Shown here in pieces: positions 9,499 to 22,576 of a stretch of 64,000 nucleotides of DNA. The position numbers were made by a program, and so were the translations under genes. Numbering within the stretch: position 1 is the first letter of the stretch; each line of letters opens with the position of its first letter. The notes beneath the pieces were generated by a model. It worked only from the letters and a program-made list of their open reading frames with translations. It had not been told where the DNA came from and ran no database searches. Source of the DNA: Enterovibrio qingdaonensis (GTDB taxonomy: Bacteria > Pseudomonadota > Gammaproteobacteria > Enterobacterales > Vibrionaceae). The stretch is from positions 1 through 64,000 of the forward strand of contig NZ_JAJUBB010000005.1 of NCBI RefSeq assembly GCF_028683135.1. The letters run 5' to 3'.

Positions 9499-11061
9499 TT
9501 AGCCGACGCGCCTAAATTGTGCGACCAATGTTTTTTGGTCAGTCAATAAGGTCACCAAGCGTTCAGCTTCTTGCACTGTATCTTTGGCTATTCCCAAAGA
9601 CTGATGCGAAAGCTCAGAAACTTGCTGGATATTGCCGTTCATTTCATTTGATACCGCCGCCTGTTCTTCAACTGCTGTGGCGACCTGATGGTTTCTGTCA
9701 TTGATATTGGCAACAAGTTCCTGTGAGCGTCGCAGCACATCACCTGCTTGCTCAGCACTGCTGACACATTCAACCGAAAGCGTCGTACCTCGTGACATCG
9801 CGTCAACGGCTTGTTGGGTGCCGTTTTGGATGAGTGAAATCACGTCTTGGATTTCAGATGTTGATTCCTGAGTGCGCTGAGCAAGCGCACGTACTTCGTC
9901 AGCAACAACAGCAAAGCCTCGCCCTTGCTCGCCAGCACGAGCAGCCTCAATTGCCGCGTTGAGTGCAAGCAAGTTAGTTTGTTCTGCGATACCTTGAATA
10001 ACATCCGACACCGCACCAATGCGTTTCCCGTGCTCTTCTAGCTCTGAAATAACACTGGATGCATCGCTAAGCTGCTTCGCCAGATTCTGGATAGCATCCA
10101 CCGTTTTGCCGACAGTTTCCATTCCAGCCAACGTGGCATCTTGCGCCTCCATGGCTGCATCTGATGCCCCTTGAGTGTTCCCCGACATATCATTGGCAGT
10201 GGCAGACATTTCGTTGATAGCGGCTGCAATCTGGTCAGTTTCCGCATTTTGACGGTCTAGATTGCTCGTTGTTCGCTGTCCGTTTTCTTTCGCAATGCTG
10301 GCTGCCGACAAGACTTGGTCACTGCCATCCATAATCCGGCCTACAACCGCATTCAGTTCTGCTGCTCGCATCTTCAGTGCTAGCTCTATTTCAGAAACAT
10401 CATCGATAGAGCCGTTGTAGAGATATTCCATTAATGGGTTGTCGTATGCTTCTTTAGCCAGCTTGGTCACACTCTCAAGCCGACGAGTTAACATGTAGAT
10501 CGCAATAACAGACCAGAGAAATTGCACGGCAACGGTCGCTGCAAATCCTGCGAAGAACCCCGCAGTGCCAGCCACTACTGCACCAGGAACAAACCACATG
10601 AGAGCGCGCTGCCAAAGTCTGCTTCTGGGCATTTTCAATGCAGATGGCGTTTTACCTGCTAAGAGTTGTGGATAGACTTTTTCAGCGCGGTCTACCGCCT
10701 TACGATCCGGCACCATGCGAACAGATTGATATTCTACAATTTGACCGTTTTTCTTGATTGGAGACGCAAACGCGTTCACCCAGTAATGGTCACCATCTTT
10801 ATTTCTATTTTTCACCAATCCCATCCAAGACCGGCCATTTTTTATGTAGTCCCACATATTTTGGAAAGCCGCTGGAGGCATGGATGGATGGCGGACCATA
10901 TTATGAGGTTGTCCGATTAATTCTTCTCTCGTGTAGCCAGCAACCTCGCAGAACTCATCACTCGCATACTTGATGATACCGCGTGTGTCGGTGGTTGAGA
11001 GCAAGTTGTAATCGGCAGGAAACCGGACTTCCTTCTCAGTTACAGGATTATTAACTCGCAT
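9499..11061 (-). CDS. aer: Aer-like PAS-domain methyl-accepting chemotaxis protein
   Basis: A 520-residue energy-taxis receptor. The N-terminal PAS domain (about residues 15-125) resembles Aer, which binds FAD and senses redox or oxygen status ([18 protein letters not shown] and the [16 protein letters not shown] core). A paired hydrophobic segment (about 150-195) anchors it with both ends in the cytoplasm. A HAMP-like linker follows. The MCP signalling hairpin is recognisable by [18 protein letters not shown] and [15 protein letters not shown]. There is no NWETF-type CheB/CheR docking pentapeptide; the protein ends RRVG. E. coli Aer is of similar length (506). AAAGG precedes the ATG by nine bases. 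Confidence 0.92.
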   Translation of the reverse strand: MRVNNPVTEKEVRFPADYNLLSTTDTRGIIKYASDEFCEVAGYTREELIGQPHNMVRHPSMPPAAFQNMWDYIKNGRSWMGLVKNRNKDGDHYWVNAFASPIKKNGQIVEYQSVRMVPDRKAVDRAEKVYPQLLAGKTPSALKMPRSRLWQRALMWFVPGAVVAGTAGFFAGFAATVAVQFLWSVIAIYMLTRRLESVTKLAKEAYDNPLMEYLYNGSIDDVSEIELALKMRAAELNAVVGRIMDGSDQVLSAASIAKENGQRTTSNLDRQNAETDQIAAAINEMSATANDMSGNTQGASDAAMEAQDATLAGMETVGKTVDAIQNLAKQLSDASSVISELEEHGKRIGAVSDVIQGIAEQTNLLALNAAIEAARAGEQGRGFAVVADEVRALAQRTQESTSEIQDVISLIQNGTQQAVDAMSRGTTLSVECVSSAEQAGDVLRRSQELVANINDRNHQVATAVEEQAAVSNEMNGNIQQVSELSHQSLGIAKDTVQEAERLVTLLTDQKTLVAQFRRVG

Positions 11062-11310
11062 ACGACACTACCTTTCGATGAATGAGACAGTATTCTAATA
11101 AGTAATACTAGACGATTAATTCAGAAGAAAATGATAAGTAGTCGTTTTATTAGTGACTTACACAATTGAGCTAATAAATTAATATATATATTAATAAGAT
11201 AGCATTATTCATAGAGTCCACGCTTTTGACCATTCTCTACAAATAATCCCACTAAAAAACTGAGGGATTTTTAAACGATGCCCTCTGCTCAAATAAAGAA
11301 GCAAGCACAA

Positions 11311-11336
11311 AAAAGCCGGCTAGAAAGCCGGCTTTT
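11311..11336. terminator. Terminator of serS
   Basis: An 11-bp stem AAAAGCCGGCT/AGCCGGCTTTT (11311-11321 with 11326-11336), loop AGAA. The A-run on the left provides a T-run for the leftward serS transcript. Confidence 0.85.
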
Positions 11337-11352
11337 ACAACACAATTTAGCA

Positions 11353-12693
<1,341 letters not shown>

Positions 12694-12804
12694 CTATTAT
12701 GACAACGTCAATAAGATTGATTTGCCCAAGGAATACGGTTCAATGTATTGCCGAAGAAGAGGGCTTTTATGGCTTTAAACAATACCCAAAATACCCTCTA
12801 TTTC

Positions 12805-14139
12805 CTAGCGTTTTTGCGGGCTATTTGCGTCTAACTGTTCAAGAAATGCCAACTTCTCAGCGATTTTGATTTCCATGCCGCGATTTGCAGGATGGTAGTA
12901 TCGGGTCCCCTTCATTTCTGTTGGGAAATAACTCTCTCCTGCCGCATAAGCATTTGGCTCATCGTGGGCATACCGATAACCATCGCCGTATCCCATTTCT
13001 TTCATAAGCGTGGTGGGGGCGTTGCGAAGATGATTTGGGACTTCATAGTCAGGGTGCATTCTTGCGTCAGATAACGCTTGTTTCCACGCGGTATACACTG
13101 AATTACTTTTGGCTGCGCACGCCATATAAACTGCTGCTTGAGCGATGGCTCTCTCACCTTCGGCTGGCCCGACGCGAGTGAAGCAATCCCATGCATTGAT
13201 AGCAATTTCCATCGCACGAGGGTCTGCATTGCCAATATCTTCTGATGCGATAGCAAGCAAGCGACGCGCGACATAGAGCGGGTCACCACCTGCCGTGATT
13301 ATCCTTGCATACCAATACAAGGCAGCATCAGGATTTGAACCACGAACTGACTTATGAAACGCTGAAATCAAGTCGTACCAAAGGTCACCTTTGTTATCAA
13401 AGCGCGCGATTTTTTCACCTGCAACTTCAGCAAGAAGTTCAAGCGTGATGCGTTTTTGGCCTTTACTGTCCGGCTCCGCCATGTCGCTGAGAAGCTCTAA
13501 ATAGTTAAGCGTCATGCGCGCATCACCAGACGTGAAATTAGCCAATTGCTCTTTCACGTCTTGGTCAAACGATAACGTTTCATTTCCGAGTCCACGTGTC
13601 TTGTCAGACAAGGCCTGCTCGATAACTTCAAGAATGTCGTCACTGTCGAGCGATTTAAGCTTGTAAACACGTGCGCGTGATAACAATGCGTTATTTAACT
13701 CAAACGATGGGTTTTCTGTGGTCGCACCAATAAAAGTAATGGTGCCGTTTTCAATATGTGGAAGAAACGCATCTTGCTGGCTTTTGTTAAAGCGGTGTAC
13801 TTCGTCTACAAACAAAATGGTACGGCGACCTACCAACTGATTCTCTTTGGCTTTGTCGATTGCAAGACGAATATCTTTGACACCAGATGTCACCGCTGAC
13901 ACTCGTTCTATTTCAGCGTTCGCATACCCCGCAGCCACTTCTGCCAGTGTGGTTTTCCCCGTCCCCGGAGGTCCCCATAAGATCATCGAATGTAAGTGGC
14001 CACTTTCCAGTGCTCGTCGGAGTGGTTTGCCTTCAGACAATAGGTGCTTCTGGCCAATATACTCGGCCAGATTTGTGGGGCGCATACGCGCCGCAAGGGG
14101 ACGGAAATCGTCTGCGAAATCCAGACTTAAATTACTCAC
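12805..14139 (-). CDS. rarA: Replication-associated recombination protein A (MgsA/RarA)
   Basis: A 444-residue AAA+ ATPase of the clamp-loader/WRNIP1 family, acting at stalled replication forks. The Walker A loop is GPPGTGKT (residues 56-63) and Walker B is in [19 protein letters not shown]. Sensor 1 is [10 protein letters not shown]. The C-terminal half holds the MgsA tetramerisation region ([23 protein letters not shown] onward). It lies 26 bp downstream of lolA, so it is probably co-transcribed with ftsK-lolA. Confidence 0.96.
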   Translation of the reverse strand: MSNLSLDFADDFRPLAARMRPTNLAEYIGQKHLLSEGKPLRRALESGHLHSMILWGPPGTGKTTLAEVAAGYANAEIERVSAVTSGVKDIRLAIDKAKENQLVGRRTILFVDEVHRFNKSQQDAFLPHIENGTITFIGATTENPSFELNNALLSRARVYKLKSLDSDDILEVIEQALSDKTRGLGNETLSFDQDVKEQLANFTSGDARMTLNYLELLSDMAEPDSKGQKRITLELLAEVAGEKIARFDNKGDLWYDLISAFHKSVRGSNPDAALYWYARIITAGGDPLYVARRLLAIASEDIGNADPRAMEIAINAWDCFTRVGPAEGERAIAQAAVYMACAAKSNSVYTAWKQALSDARMHPDYEVPNHLRNAPTTLMKEMGYGDGYRYAHDEPNAYAAGESYFPTEMKGTRYYHPANRGMEIKIAEKLAFLEQLDANSPQKR

Positions 14140-14165
14140 GCCAGTTACTCACAATAGGGTCTCTA

Positions 14166-14762
14166 TTACTGCCGCTGGTCATCCAGCTCAACACCTTTAG
14201 GAACAGTAAAGCTGAAAAGCGATGAGCTTGGCGACACATTCTTGACATTTTCCAGCGCAAACTTGCTGGTTTGACCGTCTTGCTCGACAACGGAGAATTG
14301 GGTAATACGACCGTTGGGCTCTACACTCACCACAAACTCACCTAGGTTAGACGCTTGTTTCGGTGAAAGTGTGAACGTATTGCCGTTTTGCTCGACATCG
14401 TAGTTATTCCAATCCTTCGGATCGTTACGCGTTAAAAGCACAAACGGGGTTTGCGACGTCGCATCGTCCAGCCACATCGCGGTGACTTGCTCGATAAACG
14501 GGCTGTAATACCAAAGCGTTTTACCGTCTGAAATCAGAATGTTTTCATCCGGTGTGACGGTTTCCCAATTGAATAAGTTCGGGCGCTTCATCGCAAGCGT
14601 GCCCTCACCTTCACTGATCACGTCCCCTTCAGGGCTGGTCACAACTTGATCGAATTCAGCGGTAAAGCTGTTTAGCTTCGCCAAACGGGTATTCAATTCC
14701 TGCTGAGGAGAAGCAAATACTGCAGGTGCCACCAGCAGCAGGGATAACAACATTTTTTTCAT
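14166..14762 (-). CDS. lolA: Outer-membrane lipoprotein carrier protein LolA
   Basis: A 198-residue periplasmic chaperone that takes lipoproteins from LolCDE to LolB. The signal peptide MKKMLLSLLLVAPAVFA is cleaved after ASA-like residues (about position 18). The mature part begins with the Gln-rich helix typical of LolA and includes the FNWETVTPDENILISDGKTLW segment found in the family. An alternative TTG at 14774 would add four residues, but GGAAATAAGA precedes the ATG at 14762. It begins 12 bp after the ftsK stop. Confidence 0.96.
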   Translation of the reverse strand: MKKMLLSLLLVAPAVFASPQQELNTRLAKLNSFTAEFDQVVTSPEGDVISEGEGTLAMKRPNLFNWETVTPDENILISDGKTLWYYSPFIEQVTAMWLDDATSQTPFVLLTRNDPKDWNNYDVEQNGNTFTLSPKQASNLGEFVVSVEPNGRITQFSVVEQDGQTSKFALENVKNVSPSSSLFSFTVPKGVELDDQRQ

Positions 14763-14774
14763 TCTTATTTCCAA

Positions 14775-17597
14775 TCAATCTCGAGGCGGAGGCGGTGGAG
14801 CCAACACTTCACGATTTGAGTTATGTCCTGGAGGGCTGACAATACCCTGCATCTCTAACTGTTCAACGATACGCGCAGCACGGTTATAGCCAATTTTAAA
14901 TCGACGCTGTACACCTGAGACTGATGCACGACGTGACTCTGTCACGAATTCAACGACCTGATCAAATAAAGGATCCAGCTCTTCACCGTCTCCAGCATCA
15001 GCCGCTTCGCCAGGCAACAACCCGTCTGCGCCTTGGTCACCATTGGTGATCTCGGTAATATATTGGGGCTTACCGCGCGCTTTCCAATTGCTCACCACGC
15101 GGTGAACTTCATCATCATTCACAAACGCACCGTGCACACGTGCTGGGTGATTTGAGCCATTTGGCATAAACAGCATATCACCCATGCCCAATAGCGATTC
15201 CGCACCGCCTTGGTCAAGAATGGTACGGGAGTCAGTTTTTGTTGATACCGTAAATGCCATACGCGTCGGGATGTTGGCTTTAATCAAGCCGGTAATCACA
15301 TCAACAGACGGTCGTTGCGTCGCTAGCACTAAGTGAATACCTGCTGCCCGCGCTTTTTGCGCCAGACGCGCGATTAACTCTTCAACTTTCTTGCCGACTA
15401 CCATCATCAAATCAGCAAATTCATCGACGATAACAACGATATAAGGCAATTTTTCTAGCAACGGCGCAGTTTCATCCATGCTATCACCAGGCTTCCAAAA
15501 TGGGTCTGGGATCGGATGTTCCGCTTCATTCGCTTCTTTGATTTTTTCGTTGTAACCTGCGATGTTACGTACGCCTAATGCAGACATTAATTTGTAACGA
15601 CGTTCCATTTCAGCCACGCTCCAACGCAGCGCATTACCGGCATCTTTCATGTCCGTCACAACTTCTGTCAGCAAGTGTGGAATGCCTTCATATACCGACA
15701 GCTCAAGCATTTTCGGGTCAATCATGATGAAACGAACATCTTCAGGGCTCGCTTTGTACAGCATACTGACAATCATGACATTCACGCCGACCGACTTACC
15801 TGAACCTGTCGTACCAGCAACTAACATGTGGGGTGCTTTAGCAAGATCGGTCACGACCGCCTCGCCGGCAATGTCTTTACCCAATACAACAGACAACGGT
15901 GATTTAGACTGTTGGAAGCGTTCGCTCGCAACCACTTCGGACATGAAGACGGTTTCACGACTGGTATTCGGTAACTCAAGGCCGATATAAGGTTTACCTG
16001 GGATCACATCAACCACACGTACCGCACTGGTAGACAGTGAACGTGCAATGTCTTTCGACAGACTCATAATGCGGCTCACCTTCACACCAGGAGCCAATTC
16101 AAGCTCGAAACGTGTGATCACTGGCCCCGGGAAAATACCTTTTACCGTGACTTTAATTTTGTATTCTTCAAGACGTGTTTCAATCAAGCGGGCTTGATAT
16201 TGCAACTCTTCATCGGTTGCACGCGTCGCGGTATTTCGTGGCGGATCCAGCAAGTCGAGCGTCGGTAACGGTTCTTTAGGCTTAGGCAGATTAGGTTCAT
16301 CTTTGACCAAGAATGGGTGCACTGCACCAGCGGCATTCTTCTGCGCCTCACGAATGGTTTCCAAGAAAGGATCTTCGTCAGGGATTACAGACTCTGCCTG
16401 AACACGATCCAGTTCAGACACACCATCTTTGCTGCCAATTTCGTAGTGTCTGCCATCATCTTCCATCGTATCTGACTCGATGACATCGGTTGGATTTGCA
16501 TGTGCAATATCGCTCTCAAGCGTATCTTCGACAATATCTTGTATTGCATGCTCTTTAAACGCTGATTCACTAGATTCAGCGTCTTGCGATTCATCACTCC
16601 AAGGCGGTAATTCTTCGTCAGGAACGGTATCCACGTTGATATCTTGAGGTAACGATGTTGAAACGTGTTCAGCAGGCTGATCAATGACTGAAGGCGTAAA
16701 ATCCGATTCCTGCGCCAATTCACTGACGGGTTCCAATGTCATTACTGGCTCGGTGCGCGCAACATTTACGCTTACAGGTGCAGGCTTGTGAATAACTGGC
16801 GCGGTCGGCGTATCGCTCGCTTTGTTATTTTCGATGCGCTGCGCTTCGGTGAGTGCCGCTATATCGGCCAACTCTTGCTTTTCACCCAACCGTGAAGGTT
16901 TAGCAAACAATGGGTCTGAATCATCGAGTTCAGAAGTATCCACGGTTGCACCCAAGGTTTGCGGTTTATCGCCACGCGCTTTATTGACTACCCAAGTGAT
17001 CGCCGTCAAGGTTTTCTCCCCCAAGGTATCAACAATCGTCAGCCAAGAAATACCCGTAAACAGCGTAAAACCTGCCGCCCACAGGAACATAAATACCAAT
17101 GTCGTACCAAGCAAATTGAACATTGGCATTGAAAGCTCTGTCAGCACATCGCCGACAACACCGCCTGATGAGAAAAACCAAAAGTCATCAAAGTTAAGAT
17201 CTGCCAAGCCACAACTTGTCAGCAGAAGGAGCACAACACCTAGGATTTTGGTCGCTAAAATGGTGTAGTTAAGGGGCTCAGACTCACCGCGACGACGGAA
17301 GAATACCCAACCACCAAGCAGCAATAGAAAAGGTAATGGATACGCTAAGGTACCTAGCGCGAAAAACAGCGTGTCTGCAACCCATGCGCCTGCATTACCT
17401 GCCGCATTTTGTACAGGTCCATCCCAAGCAGTTTGAGACCAAGACGGGTCTGACGAATCATAGCTAATGAGAGAAACAAAAATGAACACAGCAGACAGTA
17501 GCGCAAGGATCAGAGCGCTCTCTTTCAATCGTTGAATACCATTCAATCGATTTGAGGTTTCTGTCTGTTTTCGCTCCTGACGCAAGAAAAACTCCAT
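14775..17597 (-). CDS. ftsK: DNA translocase FtsK
   Basis: A 940-residue septal DNA pump that clears and orients the chromosome terminus and activates XerCD at dif. The N-terminal membrane domain has four or five segments (about residues 25-195). A variable acidic, low-complexity linker (about 215-460) follows; it is shorter than in E. coli (1329 aa) but within the range seen in vibrios. The motor domain carries Walker A GTTGSGKS and Walker [14 protein letters not shown]. The C-terminal gamma winged helix ([19 protein letters not shown]) reads KOPS sites. The ATG at 17597 is preferred to the GTG at 17603 because AGGTG sits just upstream of it. Confidence 0.97.
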   Translation of the reverse strand: MEFFLRQERKQTETSNRLNGIQRLKESALILALLSAVFIFVSLISYDSSDPSWSQTAWDGPVQNAAGNAGAWVADTLFFALGTLAYPLPFLLLLGGWVFFRRRGESEPLNYTILATKILGVVLLLLTSCGLADLNFDDFWFFSSGGVVGDVLTELSMPMFNLLGTTLVFMFLWAAGFTLFTGISWLTIVDTLGEKTLTAITWVVNKARGDKPQTLGATVDTSELDDSDPLFAKPSRLGEKQELADIAALTEAQRIENNKASDTPTAPVIHKPAPVSVNVARTEPVMTLEPVSELAQESDFTPSVIDQPAEHVSTSLPQDINVDTVPDEELPPWSDESQDAESSESAFKEHAIQDIVEDTLESDIAHANPTDVIESDTMEDDGRHYEIGSKDGVSELDRVQAESVIPDEDPFLETIREAQKNAAGAVHPFLVKDEPNLPKPKEPLPTLDLLDPPRNTATRATDEELQYQARLIETRLEEYKIKVTVKGIFPGPVITRFELELAPGVKVSRIMSLSKDIARSLSTSAVRVVDVIPGKPYIGLELPNTSRETVFMSEVVASERFQQSKSPLSVVLGKDIAGEAVVTDLAKAPHMLVAGTTGSGKSVGVNVMIVSMLYKASPEDVRFIMIDPKMLELSVYEGIPHLLTEVVTDMKDAGNALRWSVAEMERRYKLMSALGVRNIAGYNEKIKEANEAEHPIPDPFWKPGDSMDETAPLLEKLPYIVVIVDEFADLMMVVGKKVEELIARLAQKARAAGIHLVLATQRPSVDVITGLIKANIPTRMAFTVSTKTDSRTILDQGGAESLLGMGDMLFMPNGSNHPARVHGAFVNDDEVHRVVSNWKARGKPQYITEITNGDQGADGLLPGEAADAGDGEELDPLFDQVVEFVTESRRASVSGVQRRFKIGYNRAARIVEQLEMQGIVSPPGHNSNREVLAPPPPPRD

Positions 17598-17735
17598 TAT
17601 CACCTATCTTCTAAAATCAAAACCCTAAAACATAAATTGCCGGTTTTTTTCTTATCCATTCGTTACCGGTTGCAGTCTAACTTAGGCTCATCGTTGATCA
17701 CGCCCGTTTATCTGCTTTGCAAAAGTGTACACCAA

Positions 17736-17773
17736 ACAAAAAAACAAACCGAGCAGCAAGCTACTCGGTTTGT
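17736..17773 (-). terminator. Terminator of lrp
   Basis: The stem ACAAACCGAG/CTCGGTTTGT (17744-17753 with 17764-17773) has an A-rich run to its left, which reads as T-rich on the minus strand downstream of lrp. Confidence 0.75.
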
Positions 17774-17822
17774 AAAATATACCACTTATTTCAGCCCTCT
17801 AGATATGAGGGATGCGAAGAAG

Positions 17823-18317
17823 TTAGCGTGTTTTGATAACCAGATGGTTAGTTTGCTTCACTTCTTCCATGACCACGTAAGTACGTGTGTCGTTCACACC
17901 CGGTAAGCGCAGCAGTGTTTCACCCAGCAGCTTACGGTATGCCGACATGTCAGATACGCGCGTCTTCAACAGGTAGTCGAAATCGCCAGATACGAGGTGA
18001 CACTCTTGGATATCTTCGAGTTGTTGAACGGCCTTGTTGAACTGTTCAAAGACATCTGGTGTACCACGGTTTAGCGTGATTTCGACAAATACCAGTAACG
18101 ATGCGTCGAGGAACTGAGGGTTCAACAACGCAGTGTAACCACTGATATAACCTTGTCTTTCAAGACGACGAACGCGCTCCAAACAAGGGGTTGGCGACAA
18201 CCCTACTCGCTTAGACAACTCAACGTTTGAAACGCGGCCATCCTTTTGGAGTTCGTTAAGAATATTTCTATCAATGCGATCCAATTCCTTGGAGGGTTTC
18301 TTTTTGGCTTCAACCAT
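17823..18317 (-). CDS. lrp: Leucine-responsive regulatory protein
   Basis: 164 residues, identical in length to E. coli Lrp. The N-terminal helix-turn-helix (about 15-60, NVELSKRVGLSPTPCLERVRRLE) is followed by the RAM ligand-binding and oligomerisation domain (about 70-155). It is a global regulator of amino-acid metabolism. It is transcribed divergently from ald, a classic Lrp/AlaR-type target arrangement, and lies beside ftsK as in E. coli. The divergent spacer (18318-18482) is AT-rich, consistent with Lrp sites, though no single site can be assigned by eye. Confidence 0.97.
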   Translation of the reverse strand: MVEAKKKPSKELDRIDRNILNELQKDGRVSNVELSKRVGLSPTPCLERVRRLERQGYISGYTALLNPQFLDASLLVFVEITLNRGTPDVFEQFNKAVQQLEDIQECHLVSGDFDYLLKTRVSDMSAYRKLLGETLLRLPGVNDTRTYVVMEEVKQTNHLVIKTR

Positions 18318-18482
18318 TTTTTATTCCACCTTATTACGTCCTTGCAATGTTAAATGCCAATTTTAATAACATAACTATAATTTTTAGCATCAAATCCGGC
18401 TATACGCGAACTATACTAGCCCTAAATACAACAATATTACAAAACAACAGCCAATAACTCTACAACGAAGCGAGGAATCAGG

Positions 18483-19598
18483 ATGATCATTGGTGTACCA
18501 AAAGAAATCAAAAACCATGAGTACCGAGTAGGCATGGTCCCTGCCAGCGTTCGAGAGCTTGTCTCCCACGGCCACACTTTATACGTCCAGTCACAAGCGG
18601 GCGAAGGAATAGGCTTCAGCGACGACGATTACGTCAAGGCTGGAGCGTCGATTCTTCCATCAGCGGAAGAGGTCTTTGCCATTGCCGAAATGATTGTCAA
18701 AGTTAAAGAGCCTCAGGCCGTTGAGCGAGCCATGCTTCGCGAAGGGCAAATATTGTTTACCTATTTGCACCTTGCACCAGATTTTCCACAGACACAAGAC
18801 CTTATCAAGAGCAAAGCTGTCTGTATAGCCTATGAAACCGTAACAGATTCTAGGGGTAGATTGCCACTTTTAGCACCGATGTCAGAGGTCGCAGGTCGCA
18901 TGTCTATTCAGGCGGGTGCACAGGCATTGGAAAAATCTCGTGGCGGAGCGGGTATGCTATTAGGGGGCGTACCTGGCGTTGAACCCGCTAAAATTGTGGT
19001 CTTGGGCGGTGGTGTTGTTGGTTCTAACGCAGCAAGAATGGCCGTCGGAATGCGCGCAGATGTCACCATTTTAGATAGAAACATCGACACGCTACGGGCA
19101 TTGGACGAAGAATTTCAGGGGCGCGCAAAAGTTTTATATTCAACTGAAGAAATTCTCGAAAAACACGTACTCGCCGCAGATTTGGTCATCGGAGCAGTAT
19201 TAATCCCTGGCGCAGCCGCACCAAAACTGGTAAACGCAGAACATATTAAACGCATGAAACCTGGTGCAGCAGTTGTCGATGTTGCCATTGACCAAGGCGG
19301 TTGTTTCGAAACGTCACATGCGACGACACATGCAGATCCTACCTATATCGTCGATGACGTTGTGCACTATTGTGTCGCAAACATGCCTGGTGCCGTTGCG
19401 CGTACATCTACGTTCGCGCTAAACAACGCGACACTGCCTTACATCGTGAAACTCGCCAACTTGGGGTATCGAGAGGCACTACTCAATGACAATAATCTGC
19501 TGAATGGCCTGAACGTGATTAATGGCTTAGTGACAATTAAAGAAGTCGCGGAAGCATTTGACTTGGATTATGTCGACCCTCGTGTGGCAATAAGCTGA
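18483..19598 (+). CDS. ald: Alanine dehydrogenase
   Basis: A 371-residue NAD-dependent enzyme interconverting L-alanine and pyruvate plus ammonia. The N-terminal catalytic domain opens with MIIGVPKEIKNHEYRV, including the family lysine and arginine. The Rossmann motif is GGGVVGSNAARMAVGM (about residue 175) with the NAD-ribose aspartate in DRN. The C-terminal LNGLNVINGLVT segment is also typical. GAGGAATCAGG precedes the ATG. It sits between lrp and trxB, a position without ald in E. coli, and is probably Lrp-controlled. Confidence 0.96.
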   Translation: MIIGVPKEIKNHEYRVGMVPASVRELVSHGHTLYVQSQAGEGIGFSDDDYVKAGASILPSAEEVFAIAEMIVKVKEPQAVERAMLREGQILFTYLHLAPDFPQTQDLIKSKAVCIAYETVTDSRGRLPLLAPMSEVAGRMSIQAGAQALEKSRGGAGMLLGGVPGVEPAKIVVLGGGVVGSNAARMAVGMRADVTILDRNIDTLRALDEEFQGRAKVLYSTEEILEKHVLAADLVIGAVLIPGAAAPKLVNAEHIKRMKPGAAVVDVAIDQGGCFETSHATTHADPTYIVDDVVHYCVANMPGAVARTSTFALNNATLPYIVKLANLGYREALLNDNNLLNGLNVINGLVTIKEVAEAFDLDYVDPRVAIS

Positions 19599-19630
19599 GC
19601 CATTTGTAATAAGAGATAACATAATTCAAT

Positions 19631-20676
<1,046 letters not shown>

Positions 20677-20686
20677 TTCTCCTTCA

Positions 20687-20713
20687 AAGGTCCGCTCATA
20701 CTGAGCGGGCCTT
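20687..20713 (+). terminator. Terminator of trxB
   Basis: The stem AAGGTCCGCTCA/TGAGCGGGCCTT has one G-T wobble and a TAC loop, followed by CTGTTTTCT. Confidence 0.65.
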
Positions 20714-20806
20714 CTGTTTTCTAACCAGCCTTCCCAAAACCAGTCGTGAAATGTAAGCCAACTGCCTGTTATTACACGTACTGATAACAAAAAACCAAGA
20801 AGTATT

Positions 20807-22576
20807 ATGGATAAAAAGAAACAGCGCGCACTCGCCCAATGGTTAAAAGGGCAAAGCAAGCTTGGGAAAACCTGGCTTATGGCGGCCATTGGACTCGCCT
20901 TTTTGTCTGGGCTATTGCTCATTGCTCAGGCCGCATTACTCGCTCATATCCTCCATGAACTCATTGTTGTTAAAACAGACAAACATGAGCTTTGGTTTTC
21001 ATTCTTCGCACTTGCCATCGTTGTGCTCATCCGTGCTCTGTGCAGTTGGGGTAAAGAGCAAGCCGGTTATCGCGTCGGCGAAACAGTTCGAACGCATGTC
21101 CGTCAGCTCATCATGGACAAACTTCATACGCTTGGGCCTGCTACCATTCACGGAAAGCCGGCAGGAACGTGGGCTAGCCTTTTGCTAGAACAAGTCGAAG
21201 AGATGCAAGATTTCTTCGCACGATATCTGCCTCAAATGGCCATCGCTGTGTTGATCCCATTCATTATTCTTGTTGCTGTATTTCCGCTCAACTGGGCAGC
21301 AGGGCTGATTTTCCTGCTGACCGCACCACTTGTCCCCTTCTTTATGGCACTTGTTGGCATGGGGGCAGCAGACGCAAACCGTCGTAATTTCAAAGCACTT
21401 CAACGCTTATCAGGCCACTTTTACGACCGTCTACGTGGCTTGCCGACAATTCGCTTATTCGACCAAGCAGATGCTGAAGCGAAGCATTTGAAAGTGGCTT
21501 CCGAAGATTTCCGCAAACGCACCATGGAAGTGCTAAGGCTTGCCTTCCTTTCCTCTGCTGTGCTTGAGTTTTTCACCGCGCTATCTGTCGCTATTACCGC
21601 GGTATATTTTGGCTTTAGCTATATTGGTGAATTGAACTTCGGCCATTATGGCACCAGCATCTCTTTGTTTATTGGTCTGTTTGTTTTAATTCTTGCTCCT
21701 GAGTTTTACCAACCACTTCGTGATTTGGGCTCTTTCTATCATGCCAAAGCACAAGCCATTGGTGCCGCCGAATCCATTGTTAACTTCCTTGATTCAGCAC
21801 CAGAGCATCAAAGCCAAGGAAGCCAAAAAATCGCGGCAGATGCAGTCACCATCGTCGCTGAAGATCTTGAAGTGTTGAGCCCAGATGGCGCAATCCTTGC
21901 CGGACCAATGTCATTCACCATTGAAGCGGGTAAGAAAGTCGCTTTGGTTGGGCAAAGTGGCGCGGGGAAAACCAGCCTTATTAATGCATTGTTAGGCTTT
22001 CTCCCCTACCGTGGCAGTCTCCAAATGAACGGTGTTGAATTGAAGAACGCCGATCTCAGCCATTGGCGTAAACAAATAAGCTGGGTAGGTCAAAACCCGC
22101 AGCTTTTCCACGGCACGGTACAAGATAACATCGCGCTTTCTGCCCCCATGGCGACTGAATCAGACATTCATCGCGTCGCCAAAGCGGCATATGCGGACGA
22201 GTTTATACAACGCCTTGAAAAAGGGTATCAACACCCTGTCGGAGACCGAGCAACCGGGATTTCTGTCGGTCAGGCTCAGCGTATCGCTGTCGCACGAGCC
22301 CTTCTCCAAAACGGACACTTTTGGTTACTAGATGAGCCAACAGCTAGCTTAGATGCGTCGAGTGAGCGTTTGGTCATGACAAGTCTTGAACATGCAACCA
22401 AGCACACCACGTGTTTGCTGGTTAGCCACCGCATCGATCAATTGGGTACCAGTGATTTTATCCTTGTGATGGATAAAGGTAAGTTGGTTCAAAATGGAAC
22501 ATTCGAGTCCCTCAAACACCAAGGTCTTTTTGCAGAAATGATTCAATCAGTCGACAGGAGTGACCTCGATGCGTGA
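20807..22576 (+). CDS. cydD: ABC exporter subunit CydD (cytochrome bd assembly)
   Basis: A 589-residue half-transporter that pairs with CydC to export cysteine/glutathione and to control haem supply, needed for cytochrome bd maturation. Six membrane helices lie within residues 25-310. The nucleotide-binding domain has Walker A GQSGAGKT (about 381-388) and Walker B LLDEPTASLD. The signature loop reads GISVGQAQR rather than LSGGQ, a divergence usual in CydD. It overlaps cydC by 8 bp. The cydDC pair follows trxB as in E. coli. Confidence 0.95.
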   Translation: MDKKKQRALAQWLKGQSKLGKTWLMAAIGLAFLSGLLLIAQAALLAHILHELIVVKTDKHELWFSFFALAIVVLIRALCSWGKEQAGYRVGETVRTHVRQLIMDKLHTLGPATIHGKPAGTWASLLLEQVEEMQDFFARYLPQMAIAVLIPFIILVAVFPLNWAAGLIFLLTAPLVPFFMALVGMGAADANRRNFKALQRLSGHFYDRLRGLPTIRLFDQADAEAKHLKVASEDFRKRTMEVLRLAFLSSAVLEFFTALSVAITAVYFGFSYIGELNFGHYGTSISLFIGLFVLILAPEFYQPLRDLGSFYHAKAQAIGAAESIVNFLDSAPEHQSQGSQKIAADAVTIVAEDLEVLSPDGAILAGPMSFTIEAGKKVALVGQSGAGKTSLINALLGFLPYRGSLQMNGVELKNADLSHWRKQISWVGQNPQLFHGTVQDNIALSAPMATESDIHRVAKAAYADEFIQRLEKGYQHPVGDRATGISVGQAQRIAVARALLQNGHFWLLDEPTASLDASSERLVMTSLEHATKHTTCLLVSHRIDQLGTSDFILVMDKGKLVQNGTFESLKHQGLFAEMIQSVDRSDLDA